From Streptomyces sp. ICBB 8177 (GTDB lineage Bacteria > Actinomycetota > Actinomycetes > Streptomycetales > Streptomycetaceae): DNA of 64,000 bases. Of this stretch, positions 53,920 through 62,276 are shown one piece after another. The notes under the pieces are model-generated. The model was given only the letters and a program-made list of their open reading frames with translations. It made no database searches and was not told the DNA's origin. The position numbers and the translations under genes were made by a program. The DNA is taken from positions 751,965 through 815,964 of the forward strand of contig NZ_NSKH01000018.1 in assembly GCF_003144095.1 (NCBI RefSeq), read 5' to 3'. Positions within the stretch are counted from its first letter, which is position 1. Every line of letters begins with the position of its first letter.

Positions 53920-55278
53920 GTGTTCTCCACCGTACTCGTCGCCAACCGAGGCGAGATCGCCCTGCGCGTCGCCCGCGCCTGCCGCGAACTGGGCATCCGT
54001 ACCGTGGCGGTGTACTCCACCGCCGACCGCGACTCGGCGGTGGTGCGGTTCGCCGACGACGCGGTGCACATCGGGCCCGCACCCGCCAAGGCCGGATACC
54101 TCAACATCCCCGCCGTCGTGGAGGCCGCCCGGCTCACCGGAGCCGAGGCGCTCCACCCCGGCTACGGATTCCTGTCCGAGGACCCCGACTTCGCGGAGGT
54201 CTGCGAGGCGGAGGGCATCACCTTCATCGGGCCGGCCCCGCAGGTGATGCAGCGCCTCGGCGACAAGGCGGCCTGCCGCGCGCTGATGGCCGACGCCGGC
54301 CTTCCGGTCCTGCCGGGCAGCACCGGGCCTTTGACGTCGGCGGCGGAGGCCGGGGACGTGGCGCGGCGCACCGGTTACCCGGTCATCCTCAAGGCGGTGG
54401 CCGGAGGCGGCGGCCGGGGCATGGCCGTCGTCCGCGACCCCGCCGACCTGGTGGCGGCCTACCGCGCCACCCGCGCCCAGGCCTTCGCGGTCTTCGCGGA
54501 CGAACGGCTCTATCTGGAGCGGTACGTGGAGCAGGCCCGGCACATCGAGGTGCAGGTGCTGTGCGACCGCCACGGCGGCGCCGTTCACCTCGGCGAACGC
54601 GACTGCTCGGTGCAGCGCCGCCACCAGAAGCTCATCGAGGAGTCCCCGGCGCCCGGACTGACCCCGGCGTTGCGCGAGCGGATGTGCGAGACGGCCGTAC
54701 GCGGCGCGCTGGCCGCCGGGTACACCGGCGCCGGGACCTTCGAGTTCGTCCTCACCCCGCAGGACGACTTCTACCTGATGGAGGTCAACTGCCGTCTCCA
54801 GGTGGAGCACCCGGTCACCGAGATGGTCACCGGCATCGACATCGTCCGGGAGCAGATCCTCATCGCCGACGGACAGCCCTTGACGTTGCGTCAGGACCAG
54901 GTCGCGCCCAGGGGGGTCGCCATCGAGTGCCGGGTCAACGCGGAGGACCCCGCCCGCGGCTTCGCGCCCGCCCCCGGCACCCTGACCGAATTCGTCCCGC
55001 CGGGCGGCCCGTTCGTACGGGTCGACACCCACGCCTTCGCCGACTGGGAGGTTGGGCCGCACTACGACTCCCTGCTCGCCAAGACCGTGGTGTGGGCGCC
55101 GGACCGCGAGCAGGCCAGGGCCCGGATGGACCGGGCGCTGGGGGAGTTCAGGATCGACGGCAAGGGGATGCGCACCACGGCGGAGTTCCTGCGCTCGGTC
55201 CTGGCCCATCCGAGGTTCCGCGCCGCGTCCCACACCACGTCCCTGGTCGGGTCGATGAACGACGAGGCCGCGGCCTGA
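53920..55278 (+). CDS. accC: Biotin carboxylase (AccC-like)
   Basis: 452 residues, ATP-grasp fold. VLVANRGEIALRVARACRELGI, LHPGYGFLSED, GGGGRGMAVV, ERDCSVQRRHQKLIEE, FEFVLTPQDDFYLMEVNCRLQVEHPVTE and ECRVNAEDP are all in place. It carboxylates biotin on the BCCP. GTG 53920. It is the last gene of the pigment/carboxylase operon; a 282-base gap follows. Confidence 0.96.
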   Translation: MFSTVLVANRGEIALRVARACRELGIRTVAVYSTADRDSAVVRFADDAVHIGPAPAKAGYLNIPAVVEAARLTGAEALHPGYGFLSEDPDFAEVCEAEGITFIGPAPQVMQRLGDKAACRALMADAGLPVLPGSTGPLTSAAEAGDVARRTGYPVILKAVAGGGGRGMAVVRDPADLVAAYRATRAQAFAVFADERLYLERYVEQARHIEVQVLCDRHGGAVHLGERDCSVQRRHQKLIEESPAPGLTPALRERMCETAVRGALAAGYTGAGTFEFVLTPQDDFYLMEVNCRLQVEHPVTEMVTGIDIVREQILIADGQPLTLRQDQVAPRGVAIECRVNAEDPARGFAPAPGTLTEFVPPGGPFVRVDTHAFADWEVGPHYDSLLAKTVVWAPDREQARARMDRALGEFRIDGKGMRTTAEFLRSVLAHPRFRAASHTTSLVGSMNDEAAA

Positions 55279-55343
55279 CACCCAGCGGTCCTCACCCGCG
55301 CGGGCGGCGGGAGGATCGAGTGCGCGTACCCCGGCCACCTCAA

Positions 55344-55371
55344 GCCACCGGCCACCGGCCACCGGCCGCCG
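55344..55371. repeat. Heptamer repeat GCCACCG
   Basis: Three exact copies of GCCACCG (55344-55364) plus a fourth, GCCGCCG, follow each other without spacers in the gap behind the biotin carboxylase gene. Possibly part of a terminator region; too short for a firm role. Confidence 0.6.
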
Positions 55372-55400
55372 GCCCGCCCACGGGCGGAACGGCGCCACCA

Positions 55401-55439
55401 CGACATCGGGTGGCAGTTGTAGGGGTTCCCCCAATGTCG
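55401..55439. promoter_or_regulatory. Inverted repeats upstream of the peptide gene
   Basis: CGACAT (55401-55406) and ATGTCG (55434-55439) flank TTGTAGGGGTTCCCCCAA, itself a partial inverted repeat (GGGG-TT-CCCC at the centre) that resembles the CTVGGGAWWTCCCBAG sites of PimM-type LuxR regulators. The site lies 120-160 bases before the peptide ATG and is a good candidate for control by one of the LuxR proteins encoded downstream. Confidence 0.45.
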
Positions 55440-55560
55440 CGTTCCCGCGTGAGTGCCACGCTGCTGTCCGGCCGGAAGACCGGCCGCAGCGCGGTAACGC
55501 GCAATCGCGTCGTGGACGCCTCACCCGGGGCGCCCGCTTGTCCTCAGGACGGAGAACCCG

Positions 55561-55662
55561 ATGAAGAAGATCGCCATCCGCAAGCCCGGTTCCGTGCGTC
55601 TGACCTCCGCCGCCCACGCGCTCTACGGCGGCTCCTGCGGCATCATCATCGCCAAGGCCTGA
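55561..55662 (+). CDS. Candidate RiPP or signal-peptide precursor
   Basis: 33 residues. It begins MKKIAIRKPGSVRLT and ends LYGGSCGIIIAKA. The first part is basic and could serve as a leader recognised by the PqqD-like domain next door; the end is small and hydrophobic with one Cys, and GG at 23-24 is a possible cleavage point. The ATG has GGAG seven bases upstream. A strong hairpin separates it from the protease gene, a common way to keep the precursor abundant. I do not know a family for it. The assignment rests on size, composition and context. Confidence 0.62.
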   Translation: MKKIAIRKPGSVRLTSAAHALYGGSCGIIIAKA

Positions 55663-55685
55663 CGCGTCCGGCGAGTTACCGCAGG

Positions 55686-55717
55686 GGAGAGCCCGGTCCA
55701 CGGGGGCCGGGCTCTCC
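55686..55717 (+). terminator. Attenuator-like hairpin between peptide and protease genes
   Basis: GGAGAGCCCGG (55686-55696) and CCGGGCTCTCC (55707-55717) form a perfect 11-base-pair stem with a 10-base loop, 23 bases after the peptide stop and 48 bases before the protease start. Partial read-through would give more peptide than enzyme. Confidence 0.72.
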
Positions 55718-55765
55718 TCCCGCCCCCACGGTCCATCCCGCAGAACCGACTGGAGCGCACCGGCC

Positions 55766-57082
55766 GTGTCCACCGTGATCCCAGGCGACGAACTTCCCGG
55801 CGACCCGGTACCGTCCGGCGAGGCCGCACCCGCCGGCGCGTCACCCGGCGACGCGGCGGCGGGGGGCGCCCCGGCAGCAGTGCCGCCCGGCGCCCCCGTC
55901 CGCCTGTACCCGCTGACCTACCTGGACGAGGGCGACGAGGTCACCGTGGGCCGTCCCGACATCGACTCCTACGCGGTCCTGCCCGCGGACGGCGCGGCAC
56001 TGCTGCGCCGCCTCGGCGACGGCGTACCGCCCGCGCAGGCCGCCGCGTGGTACCGGCAGACCTACGGAGAGCCCGTCGACATCGACGACTTCGTGGACAC
56101 GCTGCGCGAGCTGGACTTCGTCCGGCAGGCCGACGACGACGCCGAACCGGCGGCCCGGCCGGTGCGCTGGCGGGCCCTGGGCGCCGCCGTCTTCTCACCC
56201 GTCGGCGCGGTCTGCCTCGCCGCGCTGCTGACGGCGTGGGTGGTGGCCATGGTCCGCTCGCCGGGCCTGGTCCCCACGTACCACAACCTGTTCTTCACGC
56301 GGTACATGACCGTCCTCGAACTGGTCACGTTCGTCTGCCAGTTCCCGCTGATCCTGCTGCACGAGGCCGCCCACGCGCTCGCCGGACGGCGACTCGGGCT
56401 GCGCTCCCGGCTGTCGATCGGGCGGCGCCTGTACTACGTGGTGTTCCAGACCACGATGGACGGCCTGGTGTCGGTGCCGCGCCGCAAACGCTACGTGCCG
56501 ATGCTCGCCGGCATCCTCACCGACCTCGCCGTCCTGGCAGCGCTCACCCTGGGGGCGGCGGCCACCGAGGGACCGGACGGCCACCCCTCGACCACCGGCC
56601 GCATCCTGCTGGCGCTGGCCTACATGACGCTGCTGCGGGTGTCGTGGCAACTGTGGTTCTACCTGGAGACCGACCTGTACTACGTCGTCGTCACCGTGCT
56701 GGACTGCGTCGACCTGCAAGCCACCGCCCGCGACGTGCTGCGGCAGCGGCTCAACCGGCTGCTGGGGCGCCCGCACACCGTGCCGGACGAGACGCGCTGG
56801 CACCCGCGGGACCTGTCGGTCTCGCGCTGGTACTCCTGGCTGCTGCTGGTCGGCTGGACCGTCTCGATCGGCACGCTGCTCGCGGGCGTGCTGCCGGTCG
56901 CCGTACGGGTGCTGTCCACCGTACTGGGACGCCTGGTCACCTCCCACACGCACGGCACCGCGGGCCTGCTGGACAGCGTGGGCTTCCTCGTCATCAACCT
57001 CGCCCAACTCGCCGTCATCGCCCACCTGGTACGGCGCGAACGCCGCGCGCGCCGGGCCCGGTCGTCCGACGTCCCGTCCTGA
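55766..57082 (+). CDS. PqqD-like::M50 membrane metalloprotease
   Basis: 438 residues. After a Pro/Ala/Gly-rich head, residues 48-122 (VRLYPLTYLDEGDEVTVGRPD ... TLRELDFVRQ) look like a PqqD/RRE peptide-recognition fold. The rest has six or more transmembrane helices with the zinc motif HEAAH (His199, Glu200, His203) and a later LETDLYYVV whose Asp could be the third ligand, as in M50 site-2-type proteases. It would bind the leader of the adjacent peptide and cut it at the membrane (inference). GTG 55766 with GGAG upstream. Confidence 0.85.
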   Translation: MSTVIPGDELPGDPVPSGEAAPAGASPGDAAAGGAPAAVPPGAPVRLYPLTYLDEGDEVTVGRPDIDSYAVLPADGAALLRRLGDGVPPAQAAAWYRQTYGEPVDIDDFVDTLRELDFVRQADDDAEPAARPVRWRALGAAVFSPVGAVCLAALLTAWVVAMVRSPGLVPTYHNLFFTRYMTVLELVTFVCQFPLILLHEAAHALAGRRLGLRSRLSIGRRLYYVVFQTTMDGLVSVPRRKRYVPMLAGILTDLAVLAALTLGAAATEGPDGHPSTTGRILLALAYMTLLRVSWQLWFYLETDLYYVVVTVLDCVDLQATARDVLRQRLNRLLGRPHTVPDETRWHPRDLSVSRWYSWLLLVGWTVSIGTLLAGVLPVAVRVLSTVLGRLVTSHTHGTAGLLDSVGFLVINLAQLAVIAHLVRRERRARRARSSDVPS

Positions 57083-57095
57083 CCGGAGGAAACAC

Positions 57096-59297
57096 ATGAC
57101 CGTGACGCCCCGTCACCAGTGGATCAAGGCACCGCGCCGGACCCAGCGGATTCGGACGGCCGAACTGTCGCGAACCGAGCAGCAGTTGACGCCGGTGATC
57201 GACGCCCACCGGCGGCTGCGCGGGCCCTACACGGCGGCGGGCGCGATCGCACGGGCACTGGTGCCGCGGGTCCTGGACGCGACACCCGACCTGGTGACCG
57301 CCCACACCATCGAACTGCTCACCGTGGCACCCGAGTTGCGCGGCGCCGTGCCCGCCACCCGTGAGACGCTCACCTCGCTGGCCGTGCCCGAGGAGCGCAC
57401 CCGCTTCTACTCCCGGCTGCGCACCCTGCGGATCGCGCACGGCCTCGCCGAGTTCCTGCGCGACCACGCCGCAGCCTCGGGAGGCGGTCCGTACGGGCTC
57501 ACCGTCGAGAACGTGCACGCCGCCGACGCCACCGACCGTGAACTGCTGGCCGTCCTGCTGCGCAGGATCGACCCCGCACTGCTGCGGCTGACGCTGTGCG
57601 GCGCCCCCGACGGCGAGGAGACCGCCGAGGGCGCGGAGTCGCTCGCCGAGGCACTGGAACGCCACGCCGAACACGTCGAGGCCCTGCCGCTCAGCGAAGC
57701 CGACACCCTCGTGCTCTGCGGCTCGCGGGATCTCGCGTGGGAGTACATCGCCTCCGACTGCACCGACGACACCCCCGCCCTGAAGGCCGCCTACCACGCA
57801 CTCCCGCTACCCGAACGCGCCGTGCTGCACGACCGCAGGGCGGCGGAACTGGAGGCCACCGGCGAGGCGTCCTGGCTGCTCGGCGCCGTCCCGTACCACC
57901 GCGAACACGGCACCGATCCGGCCGGCGCCGGGGTGCGGGCCCTGCGCACCGCGCTCGACACCTGCATCGACACCGGCTTCTACGAGGCCACCGTCGACTT
58001 CGGCAGGCGCGGGCGCGCGCTCGTCGACCAGGACGGGGACCGCGACCAGTGGTGGGCGTTCACCACCAAGATGACCACCTCGCTCGCGGCCCTGTCCCGC
58101 CCCGAGGAGGCCGAGGCGCTCTACGACGAGGCCCGGGCGGTCTGCGCCGACCCGGCCGTCCACCTCCAGGCCGCCTACGCCACCGCCATGCTCTACACCC
58201 GTCACCACGGCACCGAGCGGCGCGACCACCACACCGCGCTCGGCTGGATCAACGAGGCCATCGCCATCTCCACCCTGCTGCCCGACGAGCGGCAACGCGC
58301 CTTCCACACCGTCTTCCACCAGAACGGCCTGGCCCTCATCGAGAACCACCTCGGCCGCCCCGAGGAGGCCCTGCGCCTGGTCACCGAGGGACTCGCGCGC
58401 CTGGAACGGGAGTTGGGGCCCGACGAGCACCGGCTGCACCGCTCTGTCCTGCGCTACAACCGCGCCCAGGTGTACGCGGGCCTCGGCCGCCTCGACGAGG
58501 CGCTCGCCGACTTCACCGATGTCATCGCCGAGGACCCCAACTACCCCGAGTACCACTTCGACCGCGCGGGCGTGCTGCGGCGGCTCGGCCGCGACGACGA
58601 GGCGCTCGCCGAGTACGAGGCCGCGATGCGGCTCAGCCCGCCCTTCCCCGAGCTGTACTACAACCGCGGCGACCTCAGGGCGGCCCACGGCGATGTCGAA
58701 GGGGCGCTCGCCGACTTCGCCTACGTCCTCGACATCGAGCCGCGGTACGTCGACGCGCACGTCAACCTGGCCGGGCTGCTGGTGGAGGAGGGCGACACCC
58801 GGCGGGCGGCCGAGGTGGTCGCCGCCGGCCTCGCGGTGGACCCGGCCAACGCCTACCTGCTGTGCCTGCTGGGGCGCCTGGAGGCCGACGCGGGCCGCGC
58901 CGACCGCGCCCGCGCCGCGCTGGACGCCGCCGTCGAGGCCGACCCGCGCTGCGCCGAGGCGCTCGCCACCCGCGCGGTCCTGGCCTTCGAGACCGGTGAC
59001 CTGCCCGGCGCCGTCGAGGACTTCAGCCGTTCGCTGGAGATCGCCCAGGACCCCGTCGTGCTCTTCAACCGCGGCAGCGTCCACGAGGAACTGGGCCGCT
59101 GGAAGGAGGCCGCCGCCGACTTCGACCGCGTGGTGGAACTGGACCCGGAGGGGCCGGACGGCTGGCTGCGGCGCGGCGCCTGCCGACTGCGGCTCGGCGA
59201 CGAACCAGGCGGCCGGGCCGACCTACGGCGCTTCACCACGCTGGCACCGGAGCGAGCCCCCGAGGCGGCGGCGCTCTGCGCCCCGGCGGGCGGCTGA
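57096..59297 (+). CDS. TPR protein with degenerate ATPase-like head
   Basis: 733 residues. Residues 30-200 resemble a STAND/AAA module without a working P-loop: RRLRGPYTAAGAIARAL stands where Walker A would be and LTVENVHAADATDRELLAVLLRR where the DDxHWAD Walker B is expected. From about 330 on, at least eight tetratricopeptide repeats follow (e.g. DEALADFTDVIAEDPNYPEYHFDRAGVL). No HTH or membrane helix. TPR arrays bind peptides, so it may sense or carry the product of the peptide gene (inference). GGAGG before ATG; 13 bases after the protease gene. Confidence 0.82.
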   Translation: MTVTPRHQWIKAPRRTQRIRTAELSRTEQQLTPVIDAHRRLRGPYTAAGAIARALVPRVLDATPDLVTAHTIELLTVAPELRGAVPATRETLTSLAVPEERTRFYSRLRTLRIAHGLAEFLRDHAAASGGGPYGLTVENVHAADATDRELLAVLLRRIDPALLRLTLCGAPDGEETAEGAESLAEALERHAEHVEALPLSEADTLVLCGSRDLAWEYIASDCTDDTPALKAAYHALPLPERAVLHDRRAAELEATGEASWLLGAVPYHREHGTDPAGAGVRALRTALDTCIDTGFYEATVDFGRRGRALVDQDGDRDQWWAFTTKMTTSLAALSRPEEAEALYDEARAVCADPAVHLQAAYATAMLYTRHHGTERRDHHTALGWINEAIAISTLLPDERQRAFHTVFHQNGLALIENHLGRPEEALRLVTEGLARLERELGPDEHRLHRSVLRYNRAQVYAGLGRLDEALADFTDVIAEDPNYPEYHFDRAGVLRRLGRDDEALAEYEAAMRLSPPFPELYYNRGDLRAAHGDVEGALADFAYVLDIEPRYVDAHVNLAGLLVEEGDTRRAAEVVAAGLAVDPANAYLLCLLGRLEADAGRADRARAALDAAVEADPRCAEALATRAVLAFETGDLPGAVEDFSRSLEIAQDPVVLFNRGSVHEELGRWKEAAADFDRVVELDPEGPDGWLRRGACRLRLGDEPGGRADLRRFTTLAPERAPEAAALCAPAGG

Positions 59298-59305
59298 CGG
59301 GGGGA

Positions 59306-59343
59306 GCGCCCGCGCCGGAGCCTGTCGGATCCGGCGCGGGCGC
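59306..59343 (+). terminator. Hairpin terminator of the peptide-protease-TPR unit
   Basis: GCGCCCGCGCCGGA (59306-59319) and TCCGGCGCGGGCGC (59330-59343) form a perfect 14-base-pair stem with a 10-base loop, directly after the TPR gene stop. Confidence 0.85.
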
Positions 59344-59456
59344 GGTATGACGGTGGGAGGGACCGGCGCCGCCTCCTGGCGGCGGACGGACCGGGCGGGG
59401 CAGTCCCTGCCAAGGGTGTCGTGCCCCGGGAGGAGTCCCGCGGCCTCGGGGGAGCC

Positions 59457-62261
59457 ATGGAACGAGTCGACCCACCCGGACGGACCGTCACGGTCCGCCG
59501 GGCACGACAGGGCGGGCCGCGCGCGGCCTTCCCGGAGCGGGCGCTGCCCGTTTCGATGACCGGCCGGGACCGCGAACTGGCACGCGTCATCGCGGCGTTG
59601 ACCGGCGGCGGACCGGGCGGTACGCCGTTCGTCGAGGTCACCGGCGACCCGGGAACCGGCAAGAGCCTCCTGCTCGCCGAGGCGTGCGAACGTCTCGCGG
59701 CCCGGGGAACGGTCGTCATCCGCTCCGACGGCGCCCGCGTCACCGGCGCCGTGCTGTCCGCGCTGCCCGCCCGCACGGGCTCCGGACAACGGGTCCTGCT
59801 CGTCCTGGACGACCTGCACCGCGCCCGCCCCGAGGCGCTGGACGCGTTGCGCCGCGTGCGGTCGGCCGTGCTGTGCGCGTACCGCGTCCGCCAAACGCCG
59901 CCGGGCCTGGTGCGGCTGCTGCGTGAACTGCCGGGCGACCGCGAGAGGGTGGGCGTCGACCTCGGCCCGCTCGACGCGGCCGACGCCCGGCGGCTGACGG
60001 GCCTGCCGGTGGACGGCGAGGACGCGGACTGGTGCGCCCGGGCCGGCGGGGGAGTGCCGCGCCACGTCATCTGGGTGGCGCGCAGCCCCCGCCTGCCCTC
60101 GGCGGCGCGACGCCGTGCGGGAGACGGCTTCACCGACCTCCTACCGCTGCCCGCCCACCCGGTCGTGGACGCCGAACTCGACGCTCTGGAGGGCGTGGTG
60201 GGCCGGGTCGCCCGCGCGGCCGCGGTGGTCGGCGACCCCTTCGCGGCCGAACCGACGGCCGCCGTCGCGGGTGTGGACACCGCGACGTTCCTCGCAGCCG
60301 CCGACGACCTGGTCCGGCGCGACCTTGTACGGCCCGACCCCGAGGGCTGCGGTCTGCTGCGCTTCCGGCACCCTCTGGTCCGCGCCCGCCTGTACCAGCG
60401 GATACCCGTTGCCGACCGCCTCTCGGCCCACCGGCACGCCGCCGCCCTGCTCGCCGGGACCGGTACGCCGGCCGCCCGCGCCCGCCACCTGTCCCGAGGC
60501 GCGCCGGCCACCGGTTTCGAGGCCGCGGCGGTGCTGGCGGAGGCGGCGGCCTGCGACCTGGGCCTGCACCCGGCCCGCGCGGTGGTGTGGGCCGGTGAGG
60601 CGCTGCGCCGGCTGCCCGCGCGTGCGGCCCGCGACCGGGGCCGGACGCTGGTGCTGCTCGCGGAGGCGCTGGGCACCGACGGGCGGCTGCGCGAGGCGCG
60701 GGCCGTGCTGGCGACCGTGGCGGACGACCCCGCGCGACGGGTCGCCGTGGCACGCCTGAGCGCCCGCTACGCACGGCAGTTGGGGCGGCACACGGAGGCG
60801 GCCGAGGTGCTGCGCCGGGGCGCGACCGGCACTGAGGGCCCAGGAGCGTGCGACCCTTCGGGCGAGGTGGCCCTGCGGTGGGAGGCGGCGCTCGGCGCGC
60901 TGGCCGCGGGGGACACGGCTGCCGCCCGGCGCGCGGCCACGAAGCCGTGGCGATCGTCGTGTCCTTCGGCTCCGGACTCCCGGCTGCGCGGTGCGGTACT
61001 GCGGGCGGCGACAGCGGCATTCGATCACGGACCGCCGACCGCCGACCACCAACTGCGCCGCGTCGCCGCAGAGTTCGACGCCCTGCCCGATCCGGCCCTG
61101 GTGCCGCTGCTGGACGCCGTGGTCCTCACCGCCGCCGCCCGCCGCGCCGTCGGCCCTGCGGCGGAGGCGTCGCGGCTCGCCGACCGCGCGGTGGGGATCG
61201 CTCGCCGCACCGGTCAACGCGGGCTGCTGCCCGAGGCGTTACTGGCGAAGGGCGCCGCACTGCTGGACCTCGGCGCGCTGGAGGCGGCCAGGGCATGTTG
61301 CGAGGAGGCGGCCCGGCTGGCCCGGGACACCGGGGCGGTGGAACACACCGGTGGGGCGCTCGCGCTGCTCGCGGAGTACGAACGCCACACCTCGGGGCAC
61401 GGTCCCGGCGCCGCGTACCAGCAGGCACGGCGTGCGCTGGAGGCACGTCCGGCCTCACGGCTCACCGTCATGGCCCGCGCCAGGCTGTGGTCGGTGTCGC
61501 CCGCCGGACGGGCCTGCGGCCTCGTCGCGATCGCGGGTGGCGAGGGCCTGCCGGGGCTCGACCGCTGCGAACATCCGCGCTGGATGCGGGCGTTGGCCGA
61601 GGCGGAAGTACGGGCTGGGGACACCGGGGCCGCCCGGGTCTGGGCGCGCCGGGCCGCGGGGGCCGCCGACGACCTCGGCTCGCCGGTGCAGACGGCGCAC
61701 GCGCTGGCGGCACGGGCCGCCGTCGCGCTGGCCCGCGGCGACTTCCCGGCGGCCGGAGCCGCGGCGCGGTCCGCGGCGGAGGCTTTCGGACGGGCGGGGG
61801 CGGCGCTGGAGGAGGGCGCGGCACTGCTTGCGCTGGCCCGCGCGCTCGCGGGGGAGGGGCGGTGGGCGCTGGTGCCGCCGGTGCTGGCGAGGGTCCGCGC
61901 GATCGCCGCCGAGTGCGGCTCCCGGGGTCTGCACGGACGCGCGGTGGCGGAGCAGCGCAGGGTGATGTCGCTGGCCGGGCGCGTACCGGAAGCCGTCCGG
62001 ACGCCCGTCGAATCCTCCGGGGGCGGCCGAAGGGACGCACCGGCGGGCGGTGGGGCGCCGGCCCTGACCCGGCGCGAGTCCCAGATCACCGGACTGGTCG
62101 CGAGCGGTCTGCCGAACAGCCAGGTGGCGGCCAGGCTCGGCGTCAACGCCAAGACCGTCGAGGCCCATCTCACACGGATCTACCGGAAGTTGGGCATCAC
62201 ACGGCGATCGTCCCTGGTCTCACTGCTGGCCGCGGGGACACCCGGCAGGGCCGGCCACTAG
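59457..62261 (+). CDS. LAL-type LuxR regulator with in-frame TTA codon
   Basis: 934 residues. An AAA/STAND ATPase opens it (Walker A VTGDPGTGKSLLL about 60-73, Walker B VLLVLDDLHRARPEALD), TPR-like repeats fill the middle, and the last 65 residues form a LuxR HTH (LTRRESQITGLVASGLPNSQVAARLGVNAKTVEAHLTRIYRKLGI). Large ATP-binding LuxR regulators usually activate secondary-metabolite genes. Codon 595 (61239-61241) is TTA, read by bldA tRNA, which suggests developmental control. Residues around 495-510 (60938-60985) may be locally out of frame. ATG 59457 after GGGGGAG. Confidence 0.9.
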   Translation: MERVDPPGRTVTVRRARQGGPRAAFPERALPVSMTGRDRELARVIAALTGGGPGGTPFVEVTGDPGTGKSLLLAEACERLAARGTVVIRSDGARVTGAVLSALPARTGSGQRVLLVLDDLHRARPEALDALRRVRSAVLCAYRVRQTPPGLVRLLRELPGDRERVGVDLGPLDAADARRLTGLPVDGEDADWCARAGGGVPRHVIWVARSPRLPSAARRRAGDGFTDLLPLPAHPVVDAELDALEGVVGRVARAAAVVGDPFAAEPTAAVAGVDTATFLAAADDLVRRDLVRPDPEGCGLLRFRHPLVRARLYQRIPVADRLSAHRHAAALLAGTGTPAARARHLSRGAPATGFEAAAVLAEAAACDLGLHPARAVVWAGEALRRLPARAARDRGRTLVLLAEALGTDGRLREARAVLATVADDPARRVAVARLSARYARQLGRHTEAAEVLRRGATGTEGPGACDPSGEVALRWEAALGALAAGDTAAARRAATKPWRSSCPSAPDSRLRGAVLRAATAAFDHGPPTADHQLRRVAAEFDALPDPALVPLLDAVVLTAAARRAVGPAAEASRLADRAVGIARRTGQRGLLPEALLAKGAALLDLGALEAARACCEEAARLARDTGAVEHTGGALALLAEYERHTSGHGPGAAYQQARRALEARPASRLTVMARARLWSVSPAGRACGLVAIAGGEGLPGLDRCEHPRWMRALAEAEVRAGDTGAARVWARRAAGAADDLGSPVQTAHALAARAAVALARGDFPAAGAAARSAAEAFGRAGAALEEGAALLALARALAGEGRWALVPPVLARVRAIAAECGSRGLHGRAVAEQRRVMSLAGRVPEAVRTPVESSGGGRRDAPAGGGAPALTRRESQITGLVASGLPNSQVAARLGVNAKTVEAHLTRIYRKLGITRRSSLVSLLAAGTPGRAGH

Positions 62262-62276
62262 GAAGCCGCCGTCGCC

